The notes beneath the pieces were generated by a model. The model saw only the letters and a list, made by a program, of their open reading frames with translations, made no database searches and was not told where the DNA came from. A stretch of 64,000 bases of DNA from Bombus terrestris (Eukaryota; Arthropoda; Insecta; Hymenoptera; Apidae). How positions within the stretch are numbered: position 1 is the first letter of the stretch; each line of letters opens with the position of its first letter. A program made the position numbers and the translations under genes. Positions 48,901-62,500 of the stretch are shown piece by piece. The DNA lies in the NCBI RefSeq assembly GCF_910591885.1, contig NC_063269.1, positions 1,364,001-1,428,000 on the forward strand, in the 5' to 3' direction.

Positions 48901-49300
48901 AGAGTTTAGGGAGCAAGCACTCGCAAAAATGTACGTATCAGGCTGCAGCATATGAAATTTTGGTTTTAATAAAATAAAGCTTCAGGAGAATATACATGGT
49001 TTTTTTCAAGCGTGGCAAATTTAATTAAAATAGCTGTATTATTCCAGAATTGTACAAAGTTGTTGGGTATTCTTCATCTACCGAGATAATTTGCCGTACT
49101 CTGAGATGGGATAGACGATGCTTTTGATCTTCTGTAAATCAGAAATTTATGTTTCCAGCTACTTTCGCCTCATTGTTCTCAAGTTGAAACTCGCGCAAGT
49201 ACAACACAGAAACATTTTAACCATTCGCCATCACCACGATAGTGATAATTTGACTGTTTCATTGTAATAAATCTTTTTAATATCGAATATATATGCGGTA
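45955..49300. other. 5' flank or 5'UTR intron of the octopamine receptor
   Basis: No supported coding exon. A (GA)n run lies at about 48,065-48,089. A possible minus-strand donor (GTAAGT) occurs near 47,264, compatible with an untranslated exon, but this is weak. Confidence 0.4.
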
Positions 49301-49309
49301 ACTTAATGG

Positions 49310-49640
49310 GTCTTAGAGTAATTACAAGTAATGATGTTTTGGCTTAACAAGCAATACTCAGTACAACGAACGTCTTATTATCATACTCGGTTTTCAACTT
49401 CCCGATTCATACTCTCCGGCTCCTCCACTCACACTCTCCGGCTTCTGTACTCACTCTCTCTGACTTCTCAACGAATACTGTACGACTTCTAACTGACACT
49501 CCCCAGGCTAGCATCCCTTTGTCTTTTCTTAGCTCCACCACGCATGTGTTCTGCGAACACCCGTGGCCAGGGTGTTGAAGGACCGACGACACATCGATGG
49601 ACCCGACGGTGCTTCGGCTCTCGCGACATTCTTTATGGTT
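49310..49640. mobile_element. CT-rich degenerate tandem motif, possible LTR remnant
   Basis: Between about 49,400 and 49,500 a motif like ACTCTCCGGCTTCTNNACTC repeats three to four times with decay. It is followed by a GC-richer stretch ending near 49,640. Such serial ACTC/GACTC runs are seen in LTRs of insect retroelements. No matching second LTR, primer-binding site or reverse transcriptase is in the window, so this would be a solo or truncated LTR. Low confidence. Confidence 0.25.
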
Positions 49641-50420
49641 AACTAGACATTTTTCTTAGGCCTTTTTCCACGATACTACATATATAATATATATACATAT
49701 AATTTTCTTATTCTTTAAATAGGTCGATAATCTGCGAGATGATATTCGCTAGACAAATTCGAGCTTCGAAAGGTAGGACTGTTGAAATGCGTGAACCTGA
49801 CAGGAAATTCTTCGTGCGCCCTAAAGGTCGTCAGCACAATCTTTATCCTTTTAAAGATAAAAGGATAAAGATCAGTTTACTCGATGAACGTTTTAGCCTC
49901 GATAAAGACACAATGTTCGAAGAGAGAAGCAATCGAGATTGAAGGTGAAATCGAGCAATCGTGTCTTACCGGGATGGAAGCGTGAACCCGAAAGGATAAA
50001 GAAATTCGTTCTACTAGCTTTTGAGGATCGTCGGAATCCTCGTAGCGAGCCAGCCGGATAATACAAAACGGATCGAGCGAAACAGCCGTTTCTACTTTCT
50101 CGGAATCAACGATCCGACCAAGCACCTTTTTCTCGCTATATACATAGAGACGGAGAAACGCACGTAAGAGACATTTCGATTCGACGAGCTTTTTATCCGA
50201 AACACCGTTTGCTTGCGAGCTCGAAGGGTGAAACGGTGCCATTATCGAGCGCGAGTTAGTCGCTCGAGCGATAAACTTCAAGTTCTTGTTTGAAGATCTT
50301 CGAGGCATAGTGCACAGTTAGCGTGGGGCTTTTTCTTCATCCTCGCACGGAAATGTCAATCGATTCGAGTTTGCGTGCCCTTTCGCTTTCATCAAGGAGG
50401 AAATGGAAAATGTGCATTAT

Positions 50421-50590
50421 ACAGGATGTTCGGTAATTGGTAGGAAATCGGGCGATAAAAGAGCGACGCTTTCGTAAAATCGTTTCTCTCGAGGACGAAG
50501 CCTCGTACGCAAACTCTTCGTTTTACATTTTCGACTCATCTTCTCGCGGGGAATCGCACTTTGCTCGGACCAACTCTCGAGCCACTCTGT
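50421..50590. mobile_element. MITE candidate with ACAG...CTGT ends
   Basis: The left end ACAGGATGTTCGGTAA and the reverse complement of the right end ACAGAGTGGCTCGAGA match at ACAG and a few following bases. Both sides abut TA/AT. Length (170 bp) and end sequence resemble the element in the nonA intron at 16,846, whose right end also reads ACAGGATGTT when reversed. The interiors are not clearly similar, so they may be members of one terminal-repeat family. Confidence 0.35.
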
Positions 50591-53038
50591 ATATTACGCG
50601 TCACCGTGGTCGGGATTAATCGAAATTACACTCGTAAATGGCGCACGGACTTTTTGTCGTTAACATTCCCGTTTTCCTTTGGTAAGAAGAGACTGGTGCT
50701 GTTTTCCCCGGCGAGAAATGAACTTCGAGCAAGTCCAAGTGCTGTGCAAACAGGACGACGCGTCGCTTCCTTGTCTTCGTAATTTTTAATACTCTCCGCC
50801 GACCCTTGTTTTCTCTCTCTTTCTCTCTTCCTCTCTGTAGCCTCGTTACCAAAGAGGGAAGAGAATCGATCTCTCCGCTTGCCGGCCATGGAACTCGATT
50901 GCAGGCGAAGTCGAACCCGCGAGTCGTCTTACCGTTTAATTAAAGTCAGACTGACGTCCGATGAAGATTAATTCGATTATATTCTCGCGAGATCGAATTG
51001 ATTTTATCGAAAGAGGAATAACTAAAGACGAATCTCTATATCGAATGGATCGCCTTCAGCGATTCCCCCCTTTTCCCCTTTCCTCCGGGTCTCGTTTACT
51101 TCCGGCAACAAAGCAAATCAAAGTTTATCGGAGCAATCGGAAGATAAAAGTTGAGACGATGTAACGCGTTCTATCCAGCGACATATTCGGGGAACGCCGG
51201 CTGAAGGGACACTCGAGGAAGTACTTAAATCCGTAATGAGCGGAGGATGGAGCGCGTGATATCGAGCGAACAGAAATGTGTGACGGAGTGACGATACGAC
51301 GGGTATGATAAATGGTGGACCGATTGAACTGTGAAGCGCGAGCAAACGACCGTTACAAGTAGCGAGGACCTATGTTCGATAGACAGATACGAATCTCAAA
51401 GATAAATGGAGAGAAAAACGCGTGCGAGGATAAAATTGTATAGAAGATAAAATAAACGAGTGGAAGAAATAGGAAAGAAAAAAGAAGACGAGGAAATTTG
51501 TGGTTGCGCAAGAAGAGAAGACGAGAGGCTGAAGAGGCAGAGACTGCACATCGTGTGCTACGTGCAAATATCTTGCAAAAAGACGCACTGAATGCGAGAG
51601 ATCGCGAAACGTAGCGAATACTAAGCGGCTGTAAGCGCATCTCGTACGTGTTACAATTCGTCGTTGATAAATCGTGCGAAACTCGGCAAAACTGTTTGGT
51701 TTACCACCACGACGCTTAATACGTTTTACCATAAACGATAATGTTGTTATTTTAGCAACGCTGAAACTTGCTAACCAGTTCGGTTCGTACAGTTAGGAGA
51801 CAAGTTTCTGCGAAATCGGTGCTTAAACTTATCTCTCTTTTTACACAGCGTTAAAGATATTTCTTGACTTGGTTCGAGCGTCTACCACTTCTACGTCCAA
51901 ACTTCTACTTTCTCCTTGTTTCGTGTCGTTATCCCGAACAATTTTCTCGCCTGTATACTTCTAGATCATCCTCGTGACAAAAAGTTCAAATTCGAGCAAC
52001 GGCTCGATCGATTTGATTCGAACGTAGCCTACCGCTTACGATGCTTTCCCCTCGCTTTCCACTTTACTCCAAACGATTCTCTGACGTATATTCCTAAATA
52101 ATTCTACCAGCAGAATTGGAATTCGAGCGAGAGTTGCCTTGCTCCGCGTTACCTTCGCTATCTCGAATACTTTGACTACTATAACTCCCAAGGTTTATTA
52201 ATATTTTATCACGGTACATAACCCAGTTACTAGCATCTTTGCGTGGAGTCTCGGTGAAAGCGTTACACCTTGCCTATCTCCCGAAGCTCTATCAAAACTC
52301 CCTATATAACGTTCTGGTACGGTGCACTTGTAATAGCACGGCGATAAAATCGGATGTGGATCGGCGAATCTATAAGAACGATCTATGCAGCCGTGAACGC
52401 AGTGCGCTGCTACCTGAACACGCGGTACACGCAAACCACGTGAGTGTTTGAACGAAACGGCTTTCTGTGGGACCCGATCGTAATTTACTTTGGCCAGGGA
52501 GCCGACAAAGTTTCGACGAGGGCGGTTCCATTAGCAGTGCCCTCACGTTCCACGTGTAATCCGCCAATACCGCGCGCGCGACTTTAGATTTGCCGCTAAT
52601 TTACCGTCTCGCTGTACTTCCGATGTAAATGGTTCGGACGGCTCGTAACTGCCTAGACCACTACGGTAACACGGACGCGGAACGTCCACGTGTAACCTCG
52701 TTTCAATCGTTACGTTGCGTCACGAGCATCATAATCTGCATGCAAACTCATTATTTCCGGCGAAAGCTGTTTCACCGCTGGTAAAAGCTGGTCGATCCTT
52801 GTAGATCGAGTTGTAATCGAAAAATTGGATGTCCCTCGGTTTAACAGCACGCAAGAAAACGAAAATAAGCGTTTGAGCAAGCGCGAATAATTGGCTTGGT
52901 CGAGTTAAAATACAAATTTCGTTACGATTTAATTCGCCAGCGATTAAAGTTTAATCGATGTTACCGATAATATTGGTATTGCAGAGATTTTTACTCCATT
53001 TCATTATTATTCGACTGTTTAATCGAAACATTACTCGA

Positions 53039-53069
<31 letters not shown>

Positions 53070-53735
53070 TTTCTATTCATAACTTAATGCAAATTTTCAT
53101 TCCAGTTATGCTTATAAATCAAAATTAATCATATAGAGAATATTCGAGCATATTTCGTCCTCGCTCTCGTTACACCGATGAATATAAAACACTGTTTTTG
53201 CCACGAATTAAAGCAGTTGATAAAGTTCGTTGGCTCGAGTATAATGCTACACGTGCATACCATGCATATGTAATCATTTGTTCGGCTAAAATTGTTACCC
53301 CTTTATGACGATAATAATGTCAAATTATTTTGAAACGCGACGACATACGATAGAGACACAACGATAGATAGTACATTTCCTTTTTTTGTTCATCTCTTCG
53401 TCAGCTTTTGTCGAAAGAGAATAACGCGCGAGCGCATTTTCACCAAGGCATTCGCTCGTTTGTTCCATTACGCGAGATCAGCCAAGTTTCCTAGAAACAG
53501 GAGGTGTGCAAGAAAAGGGAACAAGGATCCGTGGCTTTTAATAATTTTCTTCTAAAAGGTGCCACTGAGACTCTTTCTCAAAAGTAGGTAAAAAAACGAG
53601 TAACCTTTCCGAAACGATAGCCCCGTTTCATCGTTGATATTACCACCAAGATAAAACCACAAACCAGACAAAACATAAACTTGAGGCTTCATGGTATTTT
53701 GCGTCACGCGCGCTAAAATAAGTATCGCGAAAAAA
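50591..53735. other. Intergenic or intronic stretch, no supported gene
   Basis: Short open frames on both strands without recognisable features. A (GA)n run lies at about 53,050-53,069. Confidence 0.4.
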
Positions 53736-54335
53736 TCGATAGTTTTGTCTTTCAGAATTCGCAGCACGAGTTCGACAATTACGAATATTACCGCGTCGAT
53801 TAAACATTAGTATAAAGTATTATTTTCTTCGAATAAACATTATCTATCAAGGCTACCTAAAAGCTGTATCAACCCATCGAAAGACAACATTGCGTGGACG
53901 CAACATTTCATTTTTAATTATCTCTCGATCGATTTACACAATCAAATTCTGTTTTCTAATATTATTATTGAGATATGTATAATTTTGTGTGCTATACTAA
54001 ATTATCAGCGTAGTAGTGACACACGTATGTGAATGTAAGTGTGTGGAAGGATGTGTGTGCGCGGCGTCTTGAGAACCAAAGAATGTAAACTGTTCAGTTA
54101 ACAGTCTGGCGTGGAAGATGATGAGACAAAGAAAGTGCTGAGACGCGTGCAAATGTGTATCGATGAATATCTTTGAAATCGTTTATCAAATAAATATATA
54201 ATTATTTTAATATAAATTCTAAGTGTAAACTTAGTGTTCCTATACCATTATTTAAGAAAATTAAGATTAAGATCCAAAATTCTCGACAATTACTACTACG
54301 AAAAAAATATGAAAGATTCGCTTTGTATTTCTTTC
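53736..54335. repeat. Direct repeat, copy A, split by a ~320-bp insertion
   Basis: From TCGATAGTTTTGTCTTTC (53,736) to about 53,966 this matches copy B (from 54,334) closely, including AATTCGCAGCACGAGTTCGA and ATCTCTCGATCGATTTACAC. The end of the repeat unit (CTACGAAAAAAATATGAAAG, then TTCGCTTTGTATTTCT) reappears at about 54,288-54,335, immediately before copy B. So copy A is complete but interrupted. Confidence 0.8.
53967..54287. mobile_element. ~320-bp insertion inside copy A
   Basis: Sequence present in copy A but absent from copy B, so it arrived after the duplication (or was lost from B). It starts near TTATTGAGATATG, contains a GT-rich stretch and an AATAAA, and ends near CTCGACAATTACTA. 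ATTA occurs on both sides and could be a target duplication, but the junction is too AT-rich to fix. No coding capacity. Confidence 0.45.
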
Positions 54336-54612
54336 GATAATTTTGTCTTTCAAAATTCGCAGCACGAGTTCGACGATTACGAATATTACCGCGTCGATTA
54401 AACATTAGTATAAAATGTCATTTTCTTCGAATAAACATTATCTGCCAAGGCTACGTAAAAGCTGTATCAATCCATCGAAACAATATTGCGCCGACGCAAC
54501 ATTTCATTGTCAATTATCTCTCGATCGATTTACACAATCAAATTCTGTTTTTTCATATTACGACTATGAAAAAGGGATGAAAGATTCACTTCGTATTTCT
54601 GTCGTTAGCGTC
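54334..54612. repeat. Direct repeat, copy B, uninterrupted
   Basis: Second copy of the ~280-bp unit, offset 598 bp from copy A, with the interior joined directly (TTTTTTCATATTACGACTATG). It ends near TTCACTTCGTATTTCTGTCG. Confidence 0.8.
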
Positions 54613-57600
54613 TCTTTCGTGTGTATTCTACGATCGTATGAGAGTTAAAGATATCGAAGCAAGCATCCGTGTCAAGTTATGCGAAACTATATGGTTCGAT
54701 TGTTAATAGATTGACATGCATAAATGTAAGCGGTAACAACAAGCAAATACGACACGTCAAGGGAAACTTGATTCGCGAACACAGCTTCGAATCAAAGGAT
54801 GGATCGCGTGTCTGCCACTATTACTTGTTTACCGATTGGGTAAATGCAATCCCGAATATGGTAATTGAAGCGTTAATAGATATCAGATTATCAAGCACGA
54901 TACCGCTGCAAACTTTCCATGCGTGTGATTGCGTTTAATTCGTGATTCTCTGCGAGTAATTAAGCCGCACATATAACACTCTCCGAAGTTATTTAATCGA
55001 GAATAGTTCCGATCCCACCTGCCATTTTCATGGTTTGTTACATCAACGGGGAAATCGTGTCGAACCATTTACGCAAGAAGATTCGATAGAATTGATTCGA
55101 ATTACAAGTAGAAGAACTAACGATAGTTGTAAGATTACCTTTGCTCGATTATCGAACTCGCCGTTGTTTCCTCGCTGATCGATGTTCTTATTTTGCCACG
55201 AAACTACATTCTGAACGCAACTTTCGTGATAAACGAGAAGGCAAATTCGTCTGGACTCGAGAAATCCCGTTTTCACGATGTTGGCGAAAGATTTTCCTCG
55301 TTATCTGTCCGTTAGTGTCCGGTTAACTGTAATAAAATAATCGCCGTTTCGCTCAGTCTTTAATCCACTTAATTGCTTCGTTCAAAGCTGCACGTCTAAA
55401 TTAGACTCTCCTTGAAAGCAGCTCGACCAACACACCGCTATCATAATACGGAATAATTGAACGATCAACTACGCGTTAAAGCTCGTTTGTTACTGTTCCA
55501 ATATTTGACTAGTGTGTTTCGAATTCCTAGACGATTTAACGCGAATTTAACGCAGGAAGGTTATTGACGAAAGACTTGTTGAAGTTGATCGAACAAAACG
55601 GTCCATGAATTAAACATAAATACGAATATTCCACCGTAATGCAGAAAACGTTCGTCGTAAACTTTTATGAATATATTATGCAAAACATTTATTTATCTAC
55701 GTCAAAAGAATCACACTAACTAATAACCTAAAGTTTAATGTATTTTAATGGTCACGGATAATTCAGCCACGCATCGATCTTTCCTTTAAATTCCCCTTAC
55801 GAGTCTGCACGAAAACGAGCGTGGAATTTAAAACAAGATTCAAAGTATTTTAAGGATGTTCGCTACGGTCGAGATCGAACGGGCCAAAGGAAAAATTCAC
55901 CGATGTCGAGAAAACGTTGGTTGCGGAAAATTTCAGCGAGTCCCGATGGAACCAGACGTTCTTCGTCGCTCGACATTTATGACGCGCGAAATGTTAATTA
56001 AGTCGACGGAAGAGAAACTTTTCTGTCCCAAAGGTTCCGCTCGAACGCGTTACGACTCGCGAAACAGAGAAAACTATGAGAATAGAAAGGGTGAAAATGA
56101 CCCCGGGAACGAGTTTAAAAATTGGCCCGTGCAGACGCGCGTTCAGTTTCAGCCGATAACGCGGCTCTTCGTCGAGGATATGCGGCTATAAACGGTTTCC
56201 TCTCAAACCGAACGAATCCAGTTAGTTTTTATTGGCATTTTCGTCAGAGAATCGGATAATAAAATTAAGCGAATTAAATTCACGAAACGGTGCCGTTTCG
56301 TTTTTCCACGCGAACATCGAAAGGTATTTTTAAACGAAAAGAATCGTCTCTAAGTATAACGCGTTCCGTGTTAACTTTCCATTTACTCCACATAGTTGAA
56401 TAACATGTTGTTACACATCGTTACCACGTGGTTCTAACACGTAACTGGCGATTATAGTAATTCGAGCCTTCGACTGCGCTCTAGAATATCGCGCGGGAAT
56501 TGTCCAATTTTTGAGGAGGTTAATTTCTGGAAAGAAAAATTCTGCGATGTCCTCGGTAACTTCTCAGTCAGAGTCTGATATGCTTCCACCTTTTAACGTC
56601 TTACTTCACTTTCGCGATAGCAGCCAGACGTTTCTCAATCTTTCTTTCTCTCGAAATTTCACAGATTCTATAGGATTAATGGGAAGATCCCCGGACAATG
56701 CGATTTCAATACAGTCGGTGGTCCTAAGAACTTTGATGGAGCGCTACGCATCCGACGTCGCGTCTCATAGAGCAAGTCGTCCCCGGAAGGTGCAATTATC
56801 CCGGGATTAAAGAGGAGCTTTGACAACTAAAACTTTCTCACGATCATTTTCTCGTTCACCCACCGCGCATCATCGATTCGTTCCATTTTCAATTTCCGCG
56901 GACAACCGCTAACATCACTTTTACTCGGCATCTTGCTTCTTCGGCTGCGAATCGATCGCCAACCGAACGAAAGATCCATTCGCGAAATTCGCTCGACCAA
57001 CTTTTCGAATTTTATTTCAATTTCGTTACCAGCAGCTGGCAACTCTTTTAAGCGTTTTATTCGAAAGTTACTTTAACTAAAAAATAAGACGATTTAAGTA
57101 AATAAAGGAAGAAACGAATCCACTTAAATACCGGTTTTATTCGCGCTATTGTTGTATTTTGTAATTTTTAAGCTTACGATATATCTTGAAAGAATTTCCA
57201 GGATGCAATCCTGGTTCTCTTTCGCACGTTTCACAAAAAAAAGGTGGGACTGAAAGAATGTCGAGTGGGATTCGACAAAGGAGCTGCTGAGATAAAAAGC
57301 CGATGTCGACTCGCGCTCCACATAGGAGTGCTAAGGGTTAAAGCCTTCGACAGGTCGTGGATTTTTGTAAGATCCGAAGAGATCGTTGTCGGTGGTACGC
57401 GGAAATAATGGAAACGATGAAAACAAAAGCACGAACGATGGAAACGATTCGTTGCAACGATTCATTCGACGGTTGCACGTCATAATCGAGGCTAATTGCA
57501 AGTTTGTGGAAAACTAGCGGAAAACAGGTCCTGTATGGAAACATTATGTTAGAATAATGATATACGTTTGATAGTATTTTCGGGTAGTACGGCCCGCTCT

Positions 57601-59544
57601 GCATACAATGAATAATACAATGCGAAATTGGTGGAATTAGCATGGGAATGTATCGCATAATAGGAAATCGAAATGTTCAAAGCTCGTCTGAATTTTTCAT
57701 CTATCGCGCAAACATCGGTCGTATATTCGGCGAATGAATTGCACGAGCAGCTATTATGCTTGATCCTAGTCGACGATAACAATTGCTACGCGAGAAGTTT
57801 TCGACAGCGATGCGAAATATAGCCGGCAACATAATGAATAATGAATCACGAGAGGGATACAGATCGCAGACAATTATAAATCATCCGATTTATATTGGCT
57901 CCGTCAGTTGCGACGTTTTCCAAGCTTCCAGCAGTCGAATTTCCTTAATTTTACTTAACGTAGAGAACGAACTGTCTCTCCATTGCGAACGTTGTTTCAA
58001 ACCGATAAATCTTGCTTATTATTTCCTACATGACCATTGTACCGATTGACAGGTTCGATGGAAAAGCGATGCAATTTTATCTTCTACTTTTTTAACGAGA
58101 TAAATACAGTTTTTTTTTATTAGAATCTAACGTTAATTATTATAATATAATGGTTTTGTGATTATACAAAAGTATCTACTACGAAACGATACAAAAATAC
58201 CTCGATCCGATTAATTATTACGTAAATGCTGTAATAAATGTAGCAGTGTGCAAATATTCGTATAGCCAGTATAACATGCGCGTTTATTTAATGAATTGAA
58301 TTTAGCGAATATTATAAATTTTCAAAGTTGCTACGTAGAGAACCGTCAGAAACGTGCTGCGAGTATTCGACTTAACACGCAGTTGCTGAAATTCAAGATT
58401 TTCTCATCTGTATCACATGCTTCCTGAACCCTTCAATTAATTCATCTAAACGACCATCAAATCCTCTTTGCATAATCCTTGCAATCAGAACTAAAGCAGC
58501 TATTACTCTCGTTCCCTATCCCAGACCAAATATCAATCTGCGAAACGCGAACGCGATTACGAACACAACCGAGCACGATCTCGCGTGGAACGATAGCGAC
58601 TTCCGGTTAGAAGCAAAGTGGAAGGTGCGTGAGCTTTCAGAATTTGGCTATGAATTTACGATACTGTAGCGTCGAAAATAAAACGTCCGCCTTTCTCTGT
58701 TACGTTTGCTGCGTGATATCGATGTAACCGTAGAAGCAAACGAAGCGTTATGGTTGCCATGTTCGATCGACCGATCGTGGTTTTCCATTGATCGCGCGAA
58801 ACAACGCAGCATGATACCGAACGCCAGCTTTCGGAAGTCTTTTACAGCCGTACAACTATTTAACAAATTACAACGAGAGCGTAGCCAATTAAACATTGCG
58901 GACAGTAGCGCGGTACTGGCGTTGATTTATCGCCCTCAAACAAATATATTTGTTCGTTCATAATGACGAATCTATCGTGGTGTTTGCCATGGAAAACAAG
59001 GGAAAGGGAGCGTGATGGACGAAGAGAACGAGACGGAAAGTAATCCAGTTAATCGCAACGATGCGTCCTAAGCAGGCGAAACGTTGTTTCTAACGACGTT
59101 GCATTGGCATAATCTGTTCGAGTGACAAACTTCCAGATTATCTCTATGCTCGTGTCTACGATTGACTCGATAATGAGTGTCCGGAGGAAGTAACGAGGAA
59201 ACTACGGGCACGAATTTTAAAGAGTCAGTAGTGGCTGAGCCGAATTTGGTCTCTCTGTTTAGCCGACTCGTTCGAAACGGTCGGCGATTTTCATCGAATC
59301 GTTTGGAATTCATTTCCTCTGAAGCGAGGAAAAAAAGAAAAACTTTCTGTTTATTCGGTATCCCTCTGTTTTCCTCGGTTTCTCCTCCAGAAACGTTCCG
59401 TCTCTTTTTTAGGAAGAAGGATACGCGCTCCTAAAAAATTATGGAACGTTCCGTTATTACCAGCGCTACGAGGTAACAAGATTTTTAGTATTTATGTGCC
59501 CGAATCAAGATGTCTTGGCAGATGTACAACGCTATCGTGAATTC

Positions 59545-59588
<44 letters not shown>

Positions 59589-62500
59589 ATCTCCGCGCTA
59601 TCTACGAGTAAAAGTTGGTTGCGGAGGTGACACGCGGAATTTGTTAAAAGTACGGTAAATCACGTAGCCAGCAGCTGAAACATCCTTCCAAACTTCTGAC
59701 GGACATTATAAACTGCGCAAAACAACCGCAATTCCCTGTCGCGAGACACAGATGTTCAGACGTCCTGGTCTTATCACGCAGCGTCGCAAAAATGAACTTT
59801 CGTGTTTCGATACACTTGCGATCCTGTATTCTGGACTTTGCCAACGTTACGAGACTTTCATCGTCGCAGGATCTTCCTCTAGCACGCGAAGGATCCAATG
59901 ACAAATGTAAATCATAGGAAACAAGGGGACGAAGTCGAGATTCAGCAGAAATTCATGATTCGCCGCGTGGAAACGATATTCGGGGAATATTTTCAAAATT
60001 CAGAATAGAAATGGCTGTTTAGAGATAGTAAAGCGAGATTTAGCAGTTTTGTAGCTGTGTACACTGCCGTTCATATGTTTCCTGCAAATTCCGCACAATT
60101 TTTTAATTCCGTGTAAATTTCGCACAACGTTTAATTTCGTACGAGAGGTGACAGTCTGTTTAAACGATTAACCGGCCATGATTTTGCAATTAGGCAACGC
60201 AATTATATGATAATCAGTAAAAGCTGTTTCTCTAAATAACGAGAGAAGTATAATGAATCGAGAATTATACGTATTTGTTCTCGCAATTCCTTAAATTTAA
60301 ATCTCATTGAAAAGCTTTGTTCGAAACAGCTGCAACGCTCGGAAAACTTATCTAAAATTTCAACCAAAATGTGAAACTAGTTAAGAACGAATACGATAGA
60401 AAAATTAATAACATTTGTAGAGGATGGTTGGATCGTGTGGTTTAAATGACGAGATAACTCGATGTTGAAACCGTCAAATATATTTTAAAATAACTAATAA
60501 ACACAGAGAATGTTCGCTAAGACGCCCAGTACTAACTGATTCGCTAAAGACTGTGTATTGATCGCCGATAAGATCGCTCGAGACTGAGACTGAAAAGCTG
60601 GTCACCTTACGATCGCGTTCGTTTATTTATAACGGTCGGGGGACCACCGGAAAATTTATTTAAATTTCATTTTGTTTGGCGGTTGCACGTAGCGGCAACA
60701 TTGTTTTGCCTGGAGTTTATTTATTATTAGATTATGTATGTCCTAACGATGTTGATACTCCGAGGTAAAACGACAGCATGATTCGAGTCGTCCTCTAGCT
60801 CGTGTGCCGCTACATATTTAATTAAATCAATAATAGTGAGAATTGGTTAAAGTTATCGTAAATATGAATTTGTTTTATTTGACTTGTGTAAGATTCGATA
60901 ATTTCTATGCATTTTTCCACAAGATTCAAATCGGATAATAATTGTGGAATAGTTTTGTAATCGTTGCGAGAATAATCTCACTCTCTGCAAATGTCTTACC
61001 ATTTACAAACAGTAAATGTACGGGAATCTGTAAATACTGTTATCATTTTCGAGTAACCCTCGACCAAAAACAGTGAGAGGTCATTCCGAACCTAAAGTTC
61101 AGGTCCTTACGACCTCGTGGATTTAATAGGGACAGTCAGACGTAAAACACGCGGTTGCTAAACATGGGAAAAGCAGCACGTTCGTGCAAGAGAAACCTTC
61201 TGCAGAAGATTGGTAACCCAGGTCAGACAAATCCGCTCTGTTATGGTCCGCGAGAGCGATATACCGACGTCGTAAAATCGGTTCGGAGTTACAGTTTACA
61301 TGTTTCGAGGATCGAAATTTTTACCATAACTATTTTACGGCCTCCCTATATCGCTTATACCAAGTATACCGAATTTCACGTCTACCTTTATATCATTGAA
61401 ACGGTTTTTGCTCTAATGGAAGAGGTAGCAAACGAAGCGTAACTTTTTAAAGACATTAGGGCGAAAGACCGTGTTAAAAGAAAACGCGTAAATGTTTGAA
61501 GTAGAAAAGCGGAAAAGTTTTGAAGAATATCGGGGAAATCAAAAATTCTGTACGTATAATTCTCGTTTTGTAGGGAAAAAAGCGTCGCTATAATACTCGG
61601 GACTCTCGGAAGTGAAATCGATCAATTCCACTTTTCGTCAAAATCTCAATTTCATTATTCGGCTGAATATTGAATCTCCAAGAAAACGGATTACCTATTT
61701 CCGTAAATTGACTTATCGCGAGAGGATGATATAAATAGTAATAAATTTGAAAAGAAGAAATTCCAGAATTATTTTTAATATCTATATCATTTTTATCTCT
61801 ATCATCCCTATTTCTTATTTAATCTTCGCAACCTCGTTAATCATCTTTCCAATTTACAGAGCTGCGTGGTATGGTTTGCGAACGATGTTGTTTGTCGATG
61901 TTGTTTTGTAGCTTGATGATCGACGTTTATTTCAAACGCGCATTCCACTGTGCACTTCGCAACACTCCACCGAAGAATTTTCTCAATATGTCGTTTGTGT
62001 CTTTCTCCTCTCTAATCTCGATGATCTTTGATGTTCTTCAAAGGATGACAATTATATAATACGTTAATTATGCTGCGACTCGTGCGATGTTGCTGTGTGT
62101 AGCCTTAATAGCGAAAGGTCCGTGAGGCGTGAGATAAGCTCGCGTAATCAAAGCATTCCATTTCACGTAACCTGGCGTGATATGGCATGGCATGGCGTGA
62201 CGCGGCCAAGTATGTTTCTGCATTCATGCACTTTTGAACGTACTCCCTTGTTCCTTGAGGGTCACACAACCTCCGAGCACGATAAAGGGGCTAGAAATTT
62301 TCAAGGACTGCTCGAAACTTTTCAAATTCCGGCCAGTTTCTTGCCTAGCAATAAACGTCCCACTAAAGAGATAATTGCGAATCCCGAGCTTCCATTAATC
62401 GTAACTCGAAGCACATGATTTATAACGAAAAACGTTTCGTTAATAGAAAAGAGAAGAAAAATTCCTTTGATTATCGATTTAATTAACACGGAGGGGCTGA

